Assembly: GCF_004570845.1 (NCBI RefSeq)
Contig: NZ_SPQZ01000010.1
Location: 26,336-90,335 of the forward strand
Length of the DNA: 64,000 bases
Source of the DNA: Orlajensenia leifsoniae
GTDB taxonomy: Bacteria; Actinomycetota; Actinomycetes; Actinomycetales; Microbacteriaceae
Direction: 5' to 3'
How positions within the stretch are numbered: the first letter of the stretch is position 1; each line of letters starts with the position of its first letter. The position numbers were made by a program, and so were the translations under genes. Below, one piece after another: positions 27,033 to 35,265 of this stretch. The notes beneath the pieces were generated by a model. That model did not search any database. It was not told the origin of the DNA and was given only the letters and a program-made list of their open reading frames with translations.

Positions 27033-28460
27033 ATGAGCGATGACAACGGGCTCGACCGGGACAAGGATCTCGACCGGGACAACGGAACCGGCGGAGACAG
27101 CGGACTCGACCCCGAGGCGCGACTGCGCGCCGCCGATCCCGCTGCAGAGGTAGAACCTCGCCCGGGATTCGCGGACGAGGTCATCGCGGCGTCGACTGGG
27201 ATCGCACCCGACTTCGAGGCGGCCACGGACGTTCCGGCGGGGGAGCCGGCGCCCGTGACCGACCTCGGCACCGAGCGGAGGCGGCGTCGCCCGCGGTGGA
27301 TTCCGATCGCGGCGGTCGCCGCATCGATCGCGATCTTCGGTGCCGCCGGGTACGCCGTCGGTGCCTCGACTGGGGGAACGTCGACTCTCGCGGACGGCGC
27401 TGCACCCCCCATCTCCCTGCAGGGGATGTCGCAGGGAGTGCCGGAGGGTGCCGCTGCAGATTCCGGCGCGGCGCCGAGCGTCCCGTCTGCGGGGGCTGGA
27501 GCCGACAGTCGCAAGATGGCCGCCGGCTCGGCCGCCGACATGATGTATCCGTCGGGGTTCGGGCGCAACGACTTCACGTCGTCGGGCCTGTCGACCTCGG
27601 GTGGATCGGCGCCGGGCTACACCTTCGATGCTCGCGCGGCGTCGAATGTCGAGACCGTGTCGGCTCTGGCCGCAGCGTTCGGTCTCGAGGGCGTGCCGGA
27701 GCTGAAGGACGGCATCTGGTTCGTCGGCAGTCAGGACGGGACCGCCCCGCAACTCACGGTGTCGCTCGACGGCACGCTCTCGTTCTCGTACTCGAACCCG
27801 GTCATCAACCCCTGGAACTGCAAGGACACAGACGAGACCGGGGCCTGCGTTCCGTCGGGCGACGGCACCGTCCCGGGGGAGGAAGCCGCCATCGAATCCA
27901 TGCGCTCCGTGATCGCGGCGACCGGGCGAGACCCGGAGGCGTACCAGTACAGCTCGGAGACCTGGGAGGGCGCTCTCACCCGTACCGCCCAGGCCTGGCC
28001 CGTCATCGATGGTCAGCGCGTCGACCAGCCGTGGACCCTGGAGCTGGCGACCGAGGGCATCGTCAACTCCTACGGTGGGCTGGCGCCGATCGTTCCCCTG
28101 GGCGACTACGAGGTCGTCAGTGAGCAGGAGGCGTTCGAGCGGCTCTCCGACCCGCGCTTCGGCGCCCAGATGACGAACCTCCCGATCGCGTTGCGCACGA
28201 CCGCCGACGCCGCCGCAGGCGACGCCCCGGCCGAGTGGGTGCCGCCCACTGAGCCGCCGGCGACACCCACGGCCGGAGCCGCGCTGTCGTGGCCGGTGAA
28301 CCAGGTCGACATCGTGAGTGCCAGGCTCGGGCTCGCGAGCCAGTGGCAGCCCGACGGAAGCGTGGTCGTCGTGCCCGCCTACGAGCTCACGGATGCCGAG
28401 GGCGGCACCTGGTCGGTCATCGCCGTCGCCGACTCGATGCTCGACTTCGCCACGGAGTAG
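27033..28460 (+). CDS. Membrane protein in the anti-sigma position
   Basis: Protein of 475 residues: an acidic N-terminal cytoplasmic segment with DRDKDLDRDNG-type repeats (residues 1-20), a stretch RLRAADPAAEVEPRPGFADE, a basic patch (ERRRRRPRW, 81-89), one membrane helix (about 90-111) and an external domain of about 360 residues with two cysteines (NPWNCKDTDETGAC). Position and topology fit a single-pass anti-sigma factor with a large sensor domain, but no zinc-binding anti-sigma (HxxxCxxC) motif is present. It could instead be a target or accessory protein of the sigma factor. ATG start with AAAGG 11 bases upstream. Confidence 0.6.
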   Translation: MSDDNGLDRDKDLDRDNGTGGDSGLDPEARLRAADPAAEVEPRPGFADEVIAASTGIAPDFEAATDVPAGEPAPVTDLGTERRRRRPRWIPIAAVAASIAIFGAAGYAVGASTGGTSTLADGAAPPISLQGMSQGVPEGAAADSGAAPSVPSAGAGADSRKMAAGSAADMMYPSGFGRNDFTSSGLSTSGGSAPGYTFDARAASNVETVSALAAAFGLEGVPELKDGIWFVGSQDGTAPQLTVSLDGTLSFSYSNPVINPWNCKDTDETGACVPSGDGTVPGEEAAIESMRSVIAATGRDPEAYQYSSETWEGALTRTAQAWPVIDGQRVDQPWTLELATEGIVNSYGGLAPIVPLGDYEVVSEQEAFERLSDPRFGAQMTNLPIALRTTADAAAGDAPAEWVPPTEPPATPTAGAALSWPVNQVDIVSARLGLASQWQPDGSVVVVPAYELTDAEGGTWSVIAVADSMLDFATE

Positions 28461-28487
28461 GGCGCCGGAGGGTGGCATCCGGTAGGC

Positions 28488-28572
28488 GGATGCCGCCCGT
28501 TCGGCATCCCGCAGATGGATGCGCCCGCTGTCCGGCATCCCTCAGGCGGATGCGCCCGCTGTCCGGCATCCC
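28488..28572. repeat. Tandem repeat of palindromic GGATGC...GCATCC units
   Basis: The 25-base unit starting GGATGCGCCCGCTGTCCGGC occurs at 28517-28541 and 28548-28572 (31-base period), preceded by a degenerate copy from 28488. Each unit begins with GGATGC and ends with GCATCC, so each can form its own hairpin. It fills the gap between the sigma-linked membrane protein and the DNA glycosylase gene. Confidence 0.75.
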
Positions 28573-28610
28573 GCTGGCCGCATGTCGGCGGCATATGGGA
28601 GGCTGGCGTC

Positions 28611-29504
28611 ATGCCCGAGTCACCGGAGGTGCAGGCGCTCGCCGAAGAACTCGGCGCGCGGTTGACCGGCCACGCGTTGACCGGGGTCGACGTGCTCGAG
28701 TTCCGCACCACGAAGACCCGTTCCCGTGCGCCGGAGTCGCTCGTCGGCGAACGTGTCACCGCGGTGACCCGCCACGGCAAGCTCCTCGATCTGGCCTTCG
28801 GGGCGCACCATCTCGTCGTGTCGCTCGGCAGACACGGCTGGGCCCGTTGGGGTGGGGCGGATGCCGCCATCGACGACGCTGCAGCGCCACCGAGCGGATC
28901 CGCGCCGGGAGCGGCAGCCGTGCCGACGGACGCACCCGCGCCGCCTCCCGCCCTGGTGACTCTCGCCTTCGACGACACGCCGGTGCTCGAGTTCACCGAC
29001 GCCGGTGACTGGGTCTCGCTCGGTCTCTGGGTCGTCGACGACCCGGCCGAGGTGCCGGCCGTGGCGAAGCTCGGACCCGATCCGGCCGATCCGACGTTCA
29101 CTCGCGAGGACTTCGACGGCGCCGTGGTCGGCCGCCGCAAGCAGGTGAAGGCGGTGCTGCAGGAGCAGGAGTCGTTGGCCGGCATCGGCAACGCCTACTC
29201 CGACGAGATCCTGCACGCCGCGAAGGTGTCTCCCGTCGTGCACGCGGCCAGCCTCGACGCCGACGCACTCGACCGCCTCTTCGACGCGACCGTCGCGACC
29301 ATCACCGGCGCGATCTCCGACCGCCGGGGCGTGCCGATCGCGAAGCTGAAAGAGACCAAGGTCGCGGCCATGAGCGTGCACGGGCGAGCGGAGGAGACCT
29401 GCCCGGTGTGCGGCGGCACCATCCATGACTTCAGCTTCGCCAGCACGACGGCGCAGTACTGTCCGAACTGCCAGACCTGGGGCGAACTGCTGCCGCTGAA
29501 GTGA
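28611..29504 (+). CDS. Fpg/Nei family DNA glycosylase, copy 1
   Basis: Base-excision repair glycosylase/AP-lyase of 297 residues. The catalytic N terminus after Met is PESPEVQALAEEL, the helix-two-turn-helix is at KAVLQEQESLAGIGNAYSDE, and the C-terminal zinc finger has CPVCGG and CPNCQ. An Ala/Pro-rich insert of about 35 residues (roughly 85-120) interrupts the N-terminal beta domain. Oxidised purines or pyrimidines are possible substrates; the family does not fix which. The ATG at 28611 is required by the catalytic proline. A paralogue lies 4 kb downstream. Confidence 0.9.
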   Translation: MPESPEVQALAEELGARLTGHALTGVDVLEFRTTKTRSRAPESLVGERVTAVTRHGKLLDLAFGAHHLVVSLGRHGWARWGGADAAIDDAAAPPSGSAPGAAAVPTDAPAPPPALVTLAFDDTPVLEFTDAGDWVSLGLWVVDDPAEVPAVAKLGPDPADPTFTREDFDGAVVGRRKQVKAVLQEQESLAGIGNAYSDEILHAAKVSPVVHAASLDADALDRLFDATVATITGAISDRRGVPIAKLKETKVAAMSVHGRAEETCPVCGGTIHDFSFASTTAQYCPNCQTWGELLPLK

Positions 29505-29723
29505 CCGGCATCCGTCGCCCGAAGCATCGCGATCCGATGCCCGTGTTACAGATGAAAACCACTGTGACGGGCCGGAATGGGCGGCGCGACGACGTCGCGA
29601 CACGCCCGCGCGTGGCAGATCGGCTCGAAAAGGGGCTTCGCGGTGGCGAAGTGCGGGTCGTACACTGCGAGGAGCGCCCGGTGTTCCCCTACGTCGCCGG
29701 CCGCTTGGGGAGGTTTCATCATC

Positions 29724-31529
29724 ATGCGTTCACTCATGCGGATGAACGCCGTCGCAATCGCGGCGGCGGTCATCATCGGGTTCGGTGCGGTCGGTCCGGC
29801 AGTCGGTGCGGAGCTCGCGCCCGGCTCGTCGCAGAGTGCGGCGACGACGGATGCCGCCACCACGACCGAGTCCACCGGCGATGCGACGGCGCCGCCGACC
29901 GAGGCGCCCGCTGCGGATCCGGCGCCCGACGCCTCGACGAGCCCGCCGCCGCCGCCCGAGCCGTCGGCTGATCCGTCCGCCGAGCCGAGCACCGAGCCGA
30001 CCGCCGAGCCCGAGCCCACGACCGAGCCCACGACCGAGCCGACAGTCGAGCCCGCCCCGGCTCCGTCCGCCGAGCCGACGACGGAGCCGTCCGCCGAGCC
30101 GACGCCCGAGCCGACAGCTCCCGTCCTCTCCGACGAGAAGACCAACGGACTCCTCGGCCGGGCAGCGCCGAAGGTGCAGACCGTCATCAAGCCGTTCGCG
30201 CCCGGAGCTCAGCGTCTCTCGGGAGCCGACCGCTACGAGACCGCCGTCTCCATCTCGCGGCGCTTCTCCCCGAACGTGCCCGTGGTCTACATCGCGACCG
30301 GAGCGACGTTCCCCGACGCCCTGTCCGCGGCCGCTACGGCTGCGGCGCAGGGTGGACCACTCCTCCTCACCCAGACCGCTGTCCTGCCCGAGGTCGTGCG
30401 GGCCGAGATCGTACGTCTCGCCCCTGCTCGCATCGTCGTGGCGGGTGGAGAGGCCGCCGTCAGCGCCGACGTCTACACGACGCTGAGCACCCTGACGCCC
30501 AGCATCGAACGCCTCGGCGGTGCCAGCCGTTACGAGACCAGTGAACTGCTCGTCGGCGGTGCGTTCAGGTCATCGCGGGAGGCGTTCATCGCCACTGGAC
30601 GCGACTTCCCCGATGCCTTGGCCGCGTCCGCCGCTGCGGGAAAGCTCGGCGCACCCGTCTTCCTCATCGACGGCGTCCTGCCCGGGATGGGTCAGAGCAC
30701 CTACACCCTCCTCGAGCGTCTCGGAGTGAAGACCGTGCGCATCGCAGGCGGCAGCGCTGCCGTAAGCGACTCGATTGAGAGCCAGGTGAGCTCTCGCGGG
30801 TACGCGATCAAGCGACACCAGGGACAGGACAGGTACCTCACGGCCGCGGCCATCAACGATGCCGTCTTCCGGACGAGCCCGGCACAGCCCCTGGCGAACG
30901 CCTTCATCGCCACGGGCGCCGACTTCGCCGACGCTCTCCCCGGAGCGGCCCTCGCCGGCGGCCTCCGGTCCCCGTTGTACATCACGCGCGCCGAGTGCAT
31001 CCCGCAGCCGGCAGCCATCGCCATCAACGAGTTGCAGCCGGTCTCTCGCGTGATCCTCGGCGGAGAAGCCGTCGTCGGCAACGCCGTGTTGCAGAACACG
31101 GCCTGCGCTCAGGTGTGGGCGAAGCCCGCCTCCGGTCGGATCACCGGATCGTTCGGTCCCCGCGAGCCCATCTGCACGCCGGGCGGATGCTCGCAGTCCG
31201 TCCACCGCGGCACCGACATCGGCACCGGTTGCTGGGCGCCGATCTACGCGGCGTCCGGTGGTCGGGTCAGCTACGCGGAGCCGCTCGGCACCTACGGCAA
31301 CTTCGTGAAGATCGCCCACGGCGACGGTATCGACACCGGCTATGCGCATATCGTCACGGGCGGAACCCTTGTCCGTGTGGGGCAGTACGTGGTCGCCGGC
31401 CAGCAGATCGCCTGGTCGGGTGCGACGGGAGCAGCCACGGGCTGCCACCTGCACTTCGAGGTGTACAAGAACGGCACCCAGATCGACGCCGTTCCGTTCA
31501 TGGCGCTCCAGGGCATCAAGATCGGCTGA
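29724..31529 (+). CDS. Secreted CWB2-repeat protein with M23 (LytM) endopeptidase domain
   Basis: Protein of 601 residues. A signal peptide (about 1-29; MNAVAIAAAVIIGFGAVGPA) is followed by a Thr/Pro/Glu-rich linker of about 100 residues built from repeats like AEPTTEPS. Three cell-wall binding repeats type 2 (CWB2, PF04122) span about 155-465, each with a GADRYETA-like and an ATGxxFPDALxA-like block. A C-terminal peptidase M23 domain has HRGTD (His494, Asp498) and HLHFEV (His575, His577), so the zinc site looks intact. It probably cleaves peptidoglycan cross-bridges while anchored in the wall. ATG at 29724 has GGGGAGG 10 bases upstream; two in-frame ATGs follow closely. Confidence 0.88.
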   Translation: MRSLMRMNAVAIAAAVIIGFGAVGPAVGAELAPGSSQSAATTDAATTTESTGDATAPPTEAPAADPAPDASTSPPPPPEPSADPSAEPSTEPTAEPEPTTEPTTEPTVEPAPAPSAEPTTEPSAEPTPEPTAPVLSDEKTNGLLGRAAPKVQTVIKPFAPGAQRLSGADRYETAVSISRRFSPNVPVVYIATGATFPDALSAAATAAAQGGPLLLTQTAVLPEVVRAEIVRLAPARIVVAGGEAAVSADVYTTLSTLTPSIERLGGASRYETSELLVGGAFRSSREAFIATGRDFPDALAASAAAGKLGAPVFLIDGVLPGMGQSTYTLLERLGVKTVRIAGGSAAVSDSIESQVSSRGYAIKRHQGQDRYLTAAAINDAVFRTSPAQPLANAFIATGADFADALPGAALAGGLRSPLYITRAECIPQPAAIAINELQPVSRVILGGEAVVGNAVLQNTACAQVWAKPASGRITGSFGPREPICTPGGCSQSVHRGTDIGTGCWAPIYAASGGRVSYAEPLGTYGNFVKIAHGDGIDTGYAHIVTGGTLVRVGQYVVAGQQIAWSGATGAATGCHLHFEVYKNGTQIDAVPFMALQGIKIG

Positions 31530-31536
31530 GGTCGTC

Positions 31537-31727
31537 ATGACGGAACGCCGCCTCACGCTCGCCTGTCCACGCTGCGCGTCGACGGCGAACGTCGGCGTCG
31601 CCGTCGTGCCGACCATGGGGGACTCCGGTCTCGCCGTGGTCGACTACGACTGCCGGGCGGATGCCGCTACGACGACATCAGCGAGGCCGTCGACGCCGCC
31701 CTCGGCATCCGTCGCGACCTCGGCTGA
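31537..31727 (+). pseudogene. Small zinc-ribbon protein gene with an apparent one-base deletion
   Basis: From the ATG at 31537 the frame reads MTERRLTLACPRCASTANVG and on to VVDYDCRA, then turns into low-complexity sequence. In the next frame from 31662 it continues CRYDDISEAVDAALGIRRDLG and stops at 31725. Adding one base within 31657-31661 (in GCGGAT) would join them into a 63-residue protein with CPRC and DC/GC metal ligands. Either the gene is broken, or a base was lost in assembly of a G-rich stretch. It lies 7 bases after the CWB2-M23 gene. No family is recognised. Confidence 0.6.
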
Positions 31728-31755
31728 CGGGTTCCGTGACGCCGCGGTGACATGT

Positions 31756-31787
31756 TCCGGCGCGACGCACCTGCGCCGGAGTAGCCT
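31756..31787 (+). promoter_or_regulatory. Hairpin and possible -10 box before the dodecin gene
   Basis: TCCGGCGC (31756-31763) and GCGCCGGA (31773-31780) form a perfect 8-base stem, followed at once by TAGCCT (31782-31787). The box may start the dodecin transcript, with the hairpin ending the upstream one or acting as an operator. Confidence 0.35.
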
Positions 31788-31832
31788 CGGAATCACCCCG
31801 CACCGCCGCGGTCGCGGGCCGACGGGAGCATC

Positions 31833-32042
31833 ATGAGCAACCACACCTATCGCGTCACCGAGATCGTCGGAACCTCCCCGGAGAGCACCGACACCGCCAT
31901 CCGCAATGGCATCGCCCGTGCCGCCCAGACCCTGCGCAACATCGACTGGTTCGAGGTCGTCTCGACGCGGGGCGAGGTCGCAGACGGTGCCGTCGCGCAC
32001 TTCCAGGTCACCCTCAAGGTCGGCTTCAGGCTCGAGGACTGA
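31833..32042 (+). CDS. Dodecin family flavin-binding protein
   Basis: Dodecin of 69 residues (normal length), a dodecameric cytoplasmic protein that stores and buffers FMN or related flavins. It has the pattern MSNHTYRVTEIVGTSPESTD, helix AIRNGIARAAQTLRNIDWFE with the flavin-stacking Trp, and VAHFQVTLKVGFRLED. ATG with GGGAG 5 bases upstream. The deaminase gene follows 6 bases later in the same orientation. Confidence 0.93.
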   Translation: MSNHTYRVTEIVGTSPESTDTAIRNGIARAAQTLRNIDWFEVVSTRGEVADGAVAHFQVTLKVGFRLED

Positions 32043-32048
32043 CCGGCC

Positions 32049-32528
32049 GTGCCGGTGACGGATGCCGACCGCCGGGTGCTGGCCCGCGCGGTCGAGCTGG
32101 CACGCGAGGCGATCGACGCCGGTGACGAGCCCTTCGGCTCGGTGCTGACGGATGCCTCCGGCAGGACCCTGTTCGAGGATCGGAACCGCACCTCGGGTGG
32201 CGACGAGACCCTGCATCCGGAGTTCGAGATCGCTCGATGGGCCGCGAACAACCTCGCCCCCGACGAGCGGGCGCTGGCCGTCGTCTACACCTCGGGCGAG
32301 CACTGCCCGATGTGCTCGGCGGCGCATGCCTGGGTCGGGCTCGGTCGCATCGTGTATGCGGCATCCGCCGGCCAGATCAGCGGATGGCGCTCCGAGTGGG
32401 GTCTCGCGCCGAGCGCCGTGGCGGTGCTGCCCATCACGACCGTCGCGCCGGGTCTCCCGGTCGACGGCCCGGTCGAGCCGTTCGCCTCCGAGGTGAGGGA
32501 GCTCCTGCGGCGGGCGGCGCTCGGTTGA
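32049..32528 (+). CDS. Nucleoside/cytidine deaminase-like zinc enzyme
   Basis: Cytidine-deaminase-superfamily protein of 159 residues. The first zinc motif is LHPEFEIARWA (HPE in place of the usual HAE) and the second is GEHCPMCSAAHAW (PCxxC-like). The overall layout resembles guanine deaminase and tRNA adenosine deaminase relatives. The substrate cannot be assigned: it lacks the basic residues expected for TadA binding to tRNA. GTG start; there is no clear ribosome binding site, so coupling to dodecin translation is likely. Confidence 0.82.
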   Translation: MPVTDADRRVLARAVELAREAIDAGDEPFGSVLTDASGRTLFEDRNRTSGGDETLHPEFEIARWAANNLAPDERALAVVYTSGEHCPMCSAAHAWVGLGRIVYAASAGQISGWRSEWGLAPSAVAVLPITTVAPGLPVDGPVEPFASEVRELLRRAALG

Positions 32529-32546
32529 CGCCGGCTGCCGGCTGTC

Positions 32547-32596
32547 GGCTGACGTCGGCTGACGTCAGCTGACGTCAGCTGATCCCGGCTGATCTC
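32547..32596. repeat. Five tandem 10-base units
   Basis: Units GGCTGACGTC, GGCTGACGTC, AGCTGACGTC, AGCTGATCCC and GGCTGATCTC follow each other with a 10-base period, close to one helical turn. They contain the palindromes TGACGTCA and CAGCTG. They begin 18 bases after the deaminase gene and end 52 bases before the second glycosylase gene. Confidence 0.75.
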
Positions 32597-32648
32597 TGGT
32601 GAGCGCAACCCCCTCCCGGATGTCGCACCGTCACGGCAGACTGAATGC

Positions 32649-33509
32649 GTGCCCGAGATGCCCGAGGTCCACGCGCTCGTCGCCTTCCTGGCGGAGCGCA
32701 CGGTCGGCCACGCCATCAGCCGGGCGACCATCACCTCCTTCTCGGCGCTGAAGACGTTCGACCCGCCCATCGACGCCCTCGACGGGGCGACGATCACCGG
32801 CGTCACGCGCCACGGCAAGTTCATCGACATCGAGACCGATGCCGCTCACCTCGTCTTCCACCTGGCCCGCGCCGGCTGGCTGCGCTGGTTCGACGCCGTG
32901 CCCGCGACCGCGATCAAGCCCGGGCGCTCGCCCATAGCCCTGCGAGTGCGACTCGACGACGGCTCCGGCTTCGACCTCACCGAGGCCGGCAGCAAGAAGT
33001 CCCTCGCCGTCTACGTCGTGCGCGACCCGCACGAGGTCCCGGGCATCGCCCGCCTCGGCCCCGACGCCCTCGCCGACGACTTCACCGAGGCCGAGTTCGC
33101 CGAGGTGCTCAGAGGGCGACGCACCCAGATCAAGGGGCTGCTGCGAGACCAGTCGATCATCGCCGGCATCGGAAACGCCTACTCCGACGAGATCCTGCAC
33201 GTCGCGAAGCTCTCGCCCTTCGCCATCGCGGCGACGATGCCGCCCGAGACCGTCGCGCACCTCTATGACGCCATGCGCACGACGCTGACGGATGCCGCTG
33301 CCATCGCCTCAGGCAAGCCGCCCGCCGAGCTCAAAGACGCCAAGCGCGCCAACCTGCGGGTGCACGCGCGCTCGGGTCAGCCGTGCCCGGTGTGCGGCGA
33401 CACCGTGCGCGACGTCAACTTCCACGACTCGAGCCTGCAGTACTGCCCGACGTGCCAGACCGGAGGCAAGGTGCTCGCCGACCGCATCCTGTCGCGGCTG
33501 CTCAAGTAG
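32649..33509 (+). CDS. Fpg/Nei family DNA glycosylase, copy 2
   Basis: Second base-excision glycosylase, 286 residues. It has the catalytic N terminus PEMPEVHALVAFL, the helix-two-turn-helix KGLLRDQSIIAGIGNAYSDE and a zinc finger with CPVCGD and CPTCQT. It lacks the Ala/Pro insert of copy 1 and has the segment FHLARAGWLRWF. The two differ throughout, so they are old paralogues and probably specialised for different lesions. The GTG at 32649 is fixed by the catalytic proline; CAGACT 5 bases upstream may be a -10 box of a leaderless transcript. Confidence 0.9.
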   Translation: MPEMPEVHALVAFLAERTVGHAISRATITSFSALKTFDPPIDALDGATITGVTRHGKFIDIETDAAHLVFHLARAGWLRWFDAVPATAIKPGRSPIALRVRLDDGSGFDLTEAGSKKSLAVYVVRDPHEVPGIARLGPDALADDFTEAEFAEVLRGRRTQIKGLLRDQSIIAGIGNAYSDEILHVAKLSPFAIAATMPPETVAHLYDAMRTTLTDAAAIASGKPPAELKDAKRANLRVHARSGQPCPVCGDTVRDVNFHDSSLQYCPTCQTGGKVLADRILSRLLK

Positions 33510-33557
33510 GCAGCTCGGCAGCTCGGCAGCTAGGCAACCGGGCGCACAATCGACCGG

Positions 33558-34133
33558 TCAGATCCCGGCGACCAGCGCAACCTTCAACTCCTCGCTGATG
33601 CCGGGCGTCTCGTCCACGTCGACCGCGAGAGCCTGCACGGCACGGCTGTAGTAGTTGCGTGCCGCAGCGGCCAGGGTGATGTCGAGGATCTCGCGGTCGC
33701 TGAACCCGACGTCGCGCAGGCGCTGGCTGTCGGCATCCGTCATCACCGACGCGTCGACGCTCACCTGCTCGGCGAAGGCCATCATGGCCACCTCGGCCTC
33801 GGTGAGGTCGGCGTCGCCGTAGTCGCGCGCGATCCGGATCAGCTGGTCCACGTCGAACAGCGCGAGGGTGAGGGTGCGGCGTCCGTGGGCCAGCCGGCAG
33901 TGTCGGGAGTGCGACCCGCGAGCCGCCGCGAGCGTCACCAGCTCGTACCGGCGCTTGCCCATCGGCCGACCGATGGCGGTGATGAGCGCCTCCCACGCGT
34001 CGTAGGCCTCGGGATGCAGCCCCATCACCCGGGTGTGAGCGGCCACGAAGCCCTGGTCGGCGATGTCGTCGGCGTAGAGCTCGGCGAGACGCCCCGTGGC
34101 CTCGTCATCGGGAACTGTGCGGATGATCGACAT
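33558..34133 (-). CDS. Carboxymuconolactone decarboxylase / AhpD-like family protein
   Basis: All-helical protein of 191 residues. It has the family core MGKRRYELVTLAAARGSHSR then HCRLAHGRRTLT, followed by LTEAEVAMMAFAEQVS. Most AhpD-like peroxidase-related proteins have CxxC before the histidine; here the first cysteine is Ser/His and only one cysteine remains, so disulfide reductase activity is doubtful. ATG with GAGGAGG 9 bases upstream on the minus strand. The TPR-protein gene lies upstream on the same strand. Confidence 0.8.
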   Translation of the reverse strand: MSIIRTVPDDEATGRLAELYADDIADQGFVAAHTRVMGLHPEAYDAWEALITAIGRPMGKRRYELVTLAAARGSHSRHCRLAHGRRTLTLALFDVDQLIRIARDYGDADLTEAEVAMMAFAEQVSVDASVMTDADSQRLRDVGFSDREILDITLAAAARNYYSRAVQALAVDVDETPGISEELKVALVAGI

Positions 34134-34209
34134 GCTCGTGCCTCCTCGAACGGATGCCGTCCATCGTCGCACCGAGGACCGCTCGGCGGAAGAGCCCGGC
34201 GGTCCCCGG

Positions 34210-34710
34210 TCACTCCGGCTCGGTGAGCAGCCTCGCGTAGTTCGCCATCGAGCGCCTGTAGCGCGGCAAGTGCGGCACGAGCGCTTCGATGGCGACGCGC
34301 AGCGCCTCATCGTGGGAGCCCAGGTCGTGGAGGATCAACGCCCGCACGGCGCTGGGAGCGCCGCCGAGGGCGTGCGGGTCGGCGTTCGCGATGATCGCGA
34401 GGGCGGCATCCGGTTCGCCGAGAACCCGCCGGGAACTCGCCATCTGCACCAGGGTGCGGGCTCGGCGCACGTCGTCGAGACCGGCAGCCAGCCCGGCCTC
34501 GTAGTGACCGACGGCCTCGCCGGTGCGGCCTGTGGAGTCACGGATGCAGCCGCGCTCGAACTCGGCGCGACCGTCGTCGGCCGGGCAGTCGTCGGCGAGG
34601 GCGTCGAGGCGTGCGACGAACGGATGCGCCTGCGCGTCGCTCTCGGGCGGGGCGGAGTCGAACGCCTCCCAGAAGTCCGCGACCTGCTGTTCCCACTCGT
34701 CGATCGTCAT
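34210..34710 (-). CDS. Tetratricopeptide-repeat protein (TPR_5 type)
   Basis: Soluble helical protein of 166 residues in the pattern of the tetratrico-peptide PF12688 group: IDEWEQQVADFWEAFDSA at the start, then helix pairs such as AEFERGCIRDSTGRTGEAVG and ALILHDLGSHDEALRVAIEA. It is probably a protein-interaction adaptor; partners are unknown. It ends 77 bases before the carboxymuconolactone-type gene. The VOC-protein gene lies 44 bases upstream on the same strand. Confidence 0.72.
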   Translation of the reverse strand: MTIDEWEQQVADFWEAFDSAPPESDAQAHPFVARLDALADDCPADDGRAEFERGCIRDSTGRTGEAVGHYEAGLAAGLDDVRRARTLVQMASSRRVLGEPDAALAIIANADPHALGGAPSAVRALILHDLGSHDEALRVAIEALVPHLPRYRRSMANYARLLTEPE

Positions 34711-34753
34711 GCCCCAACGCTAGCGAGCCGCCGGCATGGCGCAGGTGCAGCCG

Positions 34754-35086
34754 CTACTCCTCGGGGTGCTGGTCGAACACGAACCACGCATTCCCGGCCG
34801 GATCGACGAGGCCCGCGACGGCGCCGTCGGGGATCGGTCGCGGGGGAGTCGTCACCGTCAGCTCCGGCGTCTCGGCGAGGTACCTCTCGAGGTCGTCGAC
34901 CTCGTACATGGGGCCTGCTGGGTCGGGGTCGACCGAGAGCATGACTTGGATGTCACTGTCGGGGATCTGGAACGCGACGGTGTCGTCGCCCTCGCGCCAA
35001 GCCTCCTCCCAGCCGAGAACGTCGCGGTAGAAGGCATCGGCCTCGGCCAGATCGGTGACGGGGTTGTGCAGGAATCGGAGCTTCAC
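34754..35086 (-). CDS. VOC-family (glyoxalase/bleomycin-resistance fold) protein
   Basis: Protein of 110 residues with the single-VOC-module pattern: LRFLHNPVTDLAEADAFYRD at the start, VLGWEE, and VDPAGNAWFVFDQHPEE at the end. Metal ligands are not clearly conserved, so it may be a binding protein and not an enzyme. ATG at 35084-35086; the longer frame upstream is not family-like. It is divergent from the LON-domain gene. Confidence 0.75.
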   Translation of the reverse strand: MKLRFLHNPVTDLAEADAFYRDVLGWEEAWREGDDTVAFQIPDSDIQVMLSVDPDPAGPMYEVDDLERYLAETPELTVTTPPRPIPDGAVAGLVDPAGNAWFVFDQHPEE

Positions 35087-35265
35087 GGCGCCTCCGGTCG
35101 TCGGGATGAGGGTCTGCGTCGCCCCAGACCCTACTCGGGTCGAGCGCCATCGGGTAGGCCGGTGTGGGTCAGCACCGTCCAGCCCGGCATCCGCAGGCGG
35201 ACCCGATCCTGTGTACCTGCCGGTGATCCATGGCCTTCGGTGCCGCGACGTGGTTCGCTGGCCTC

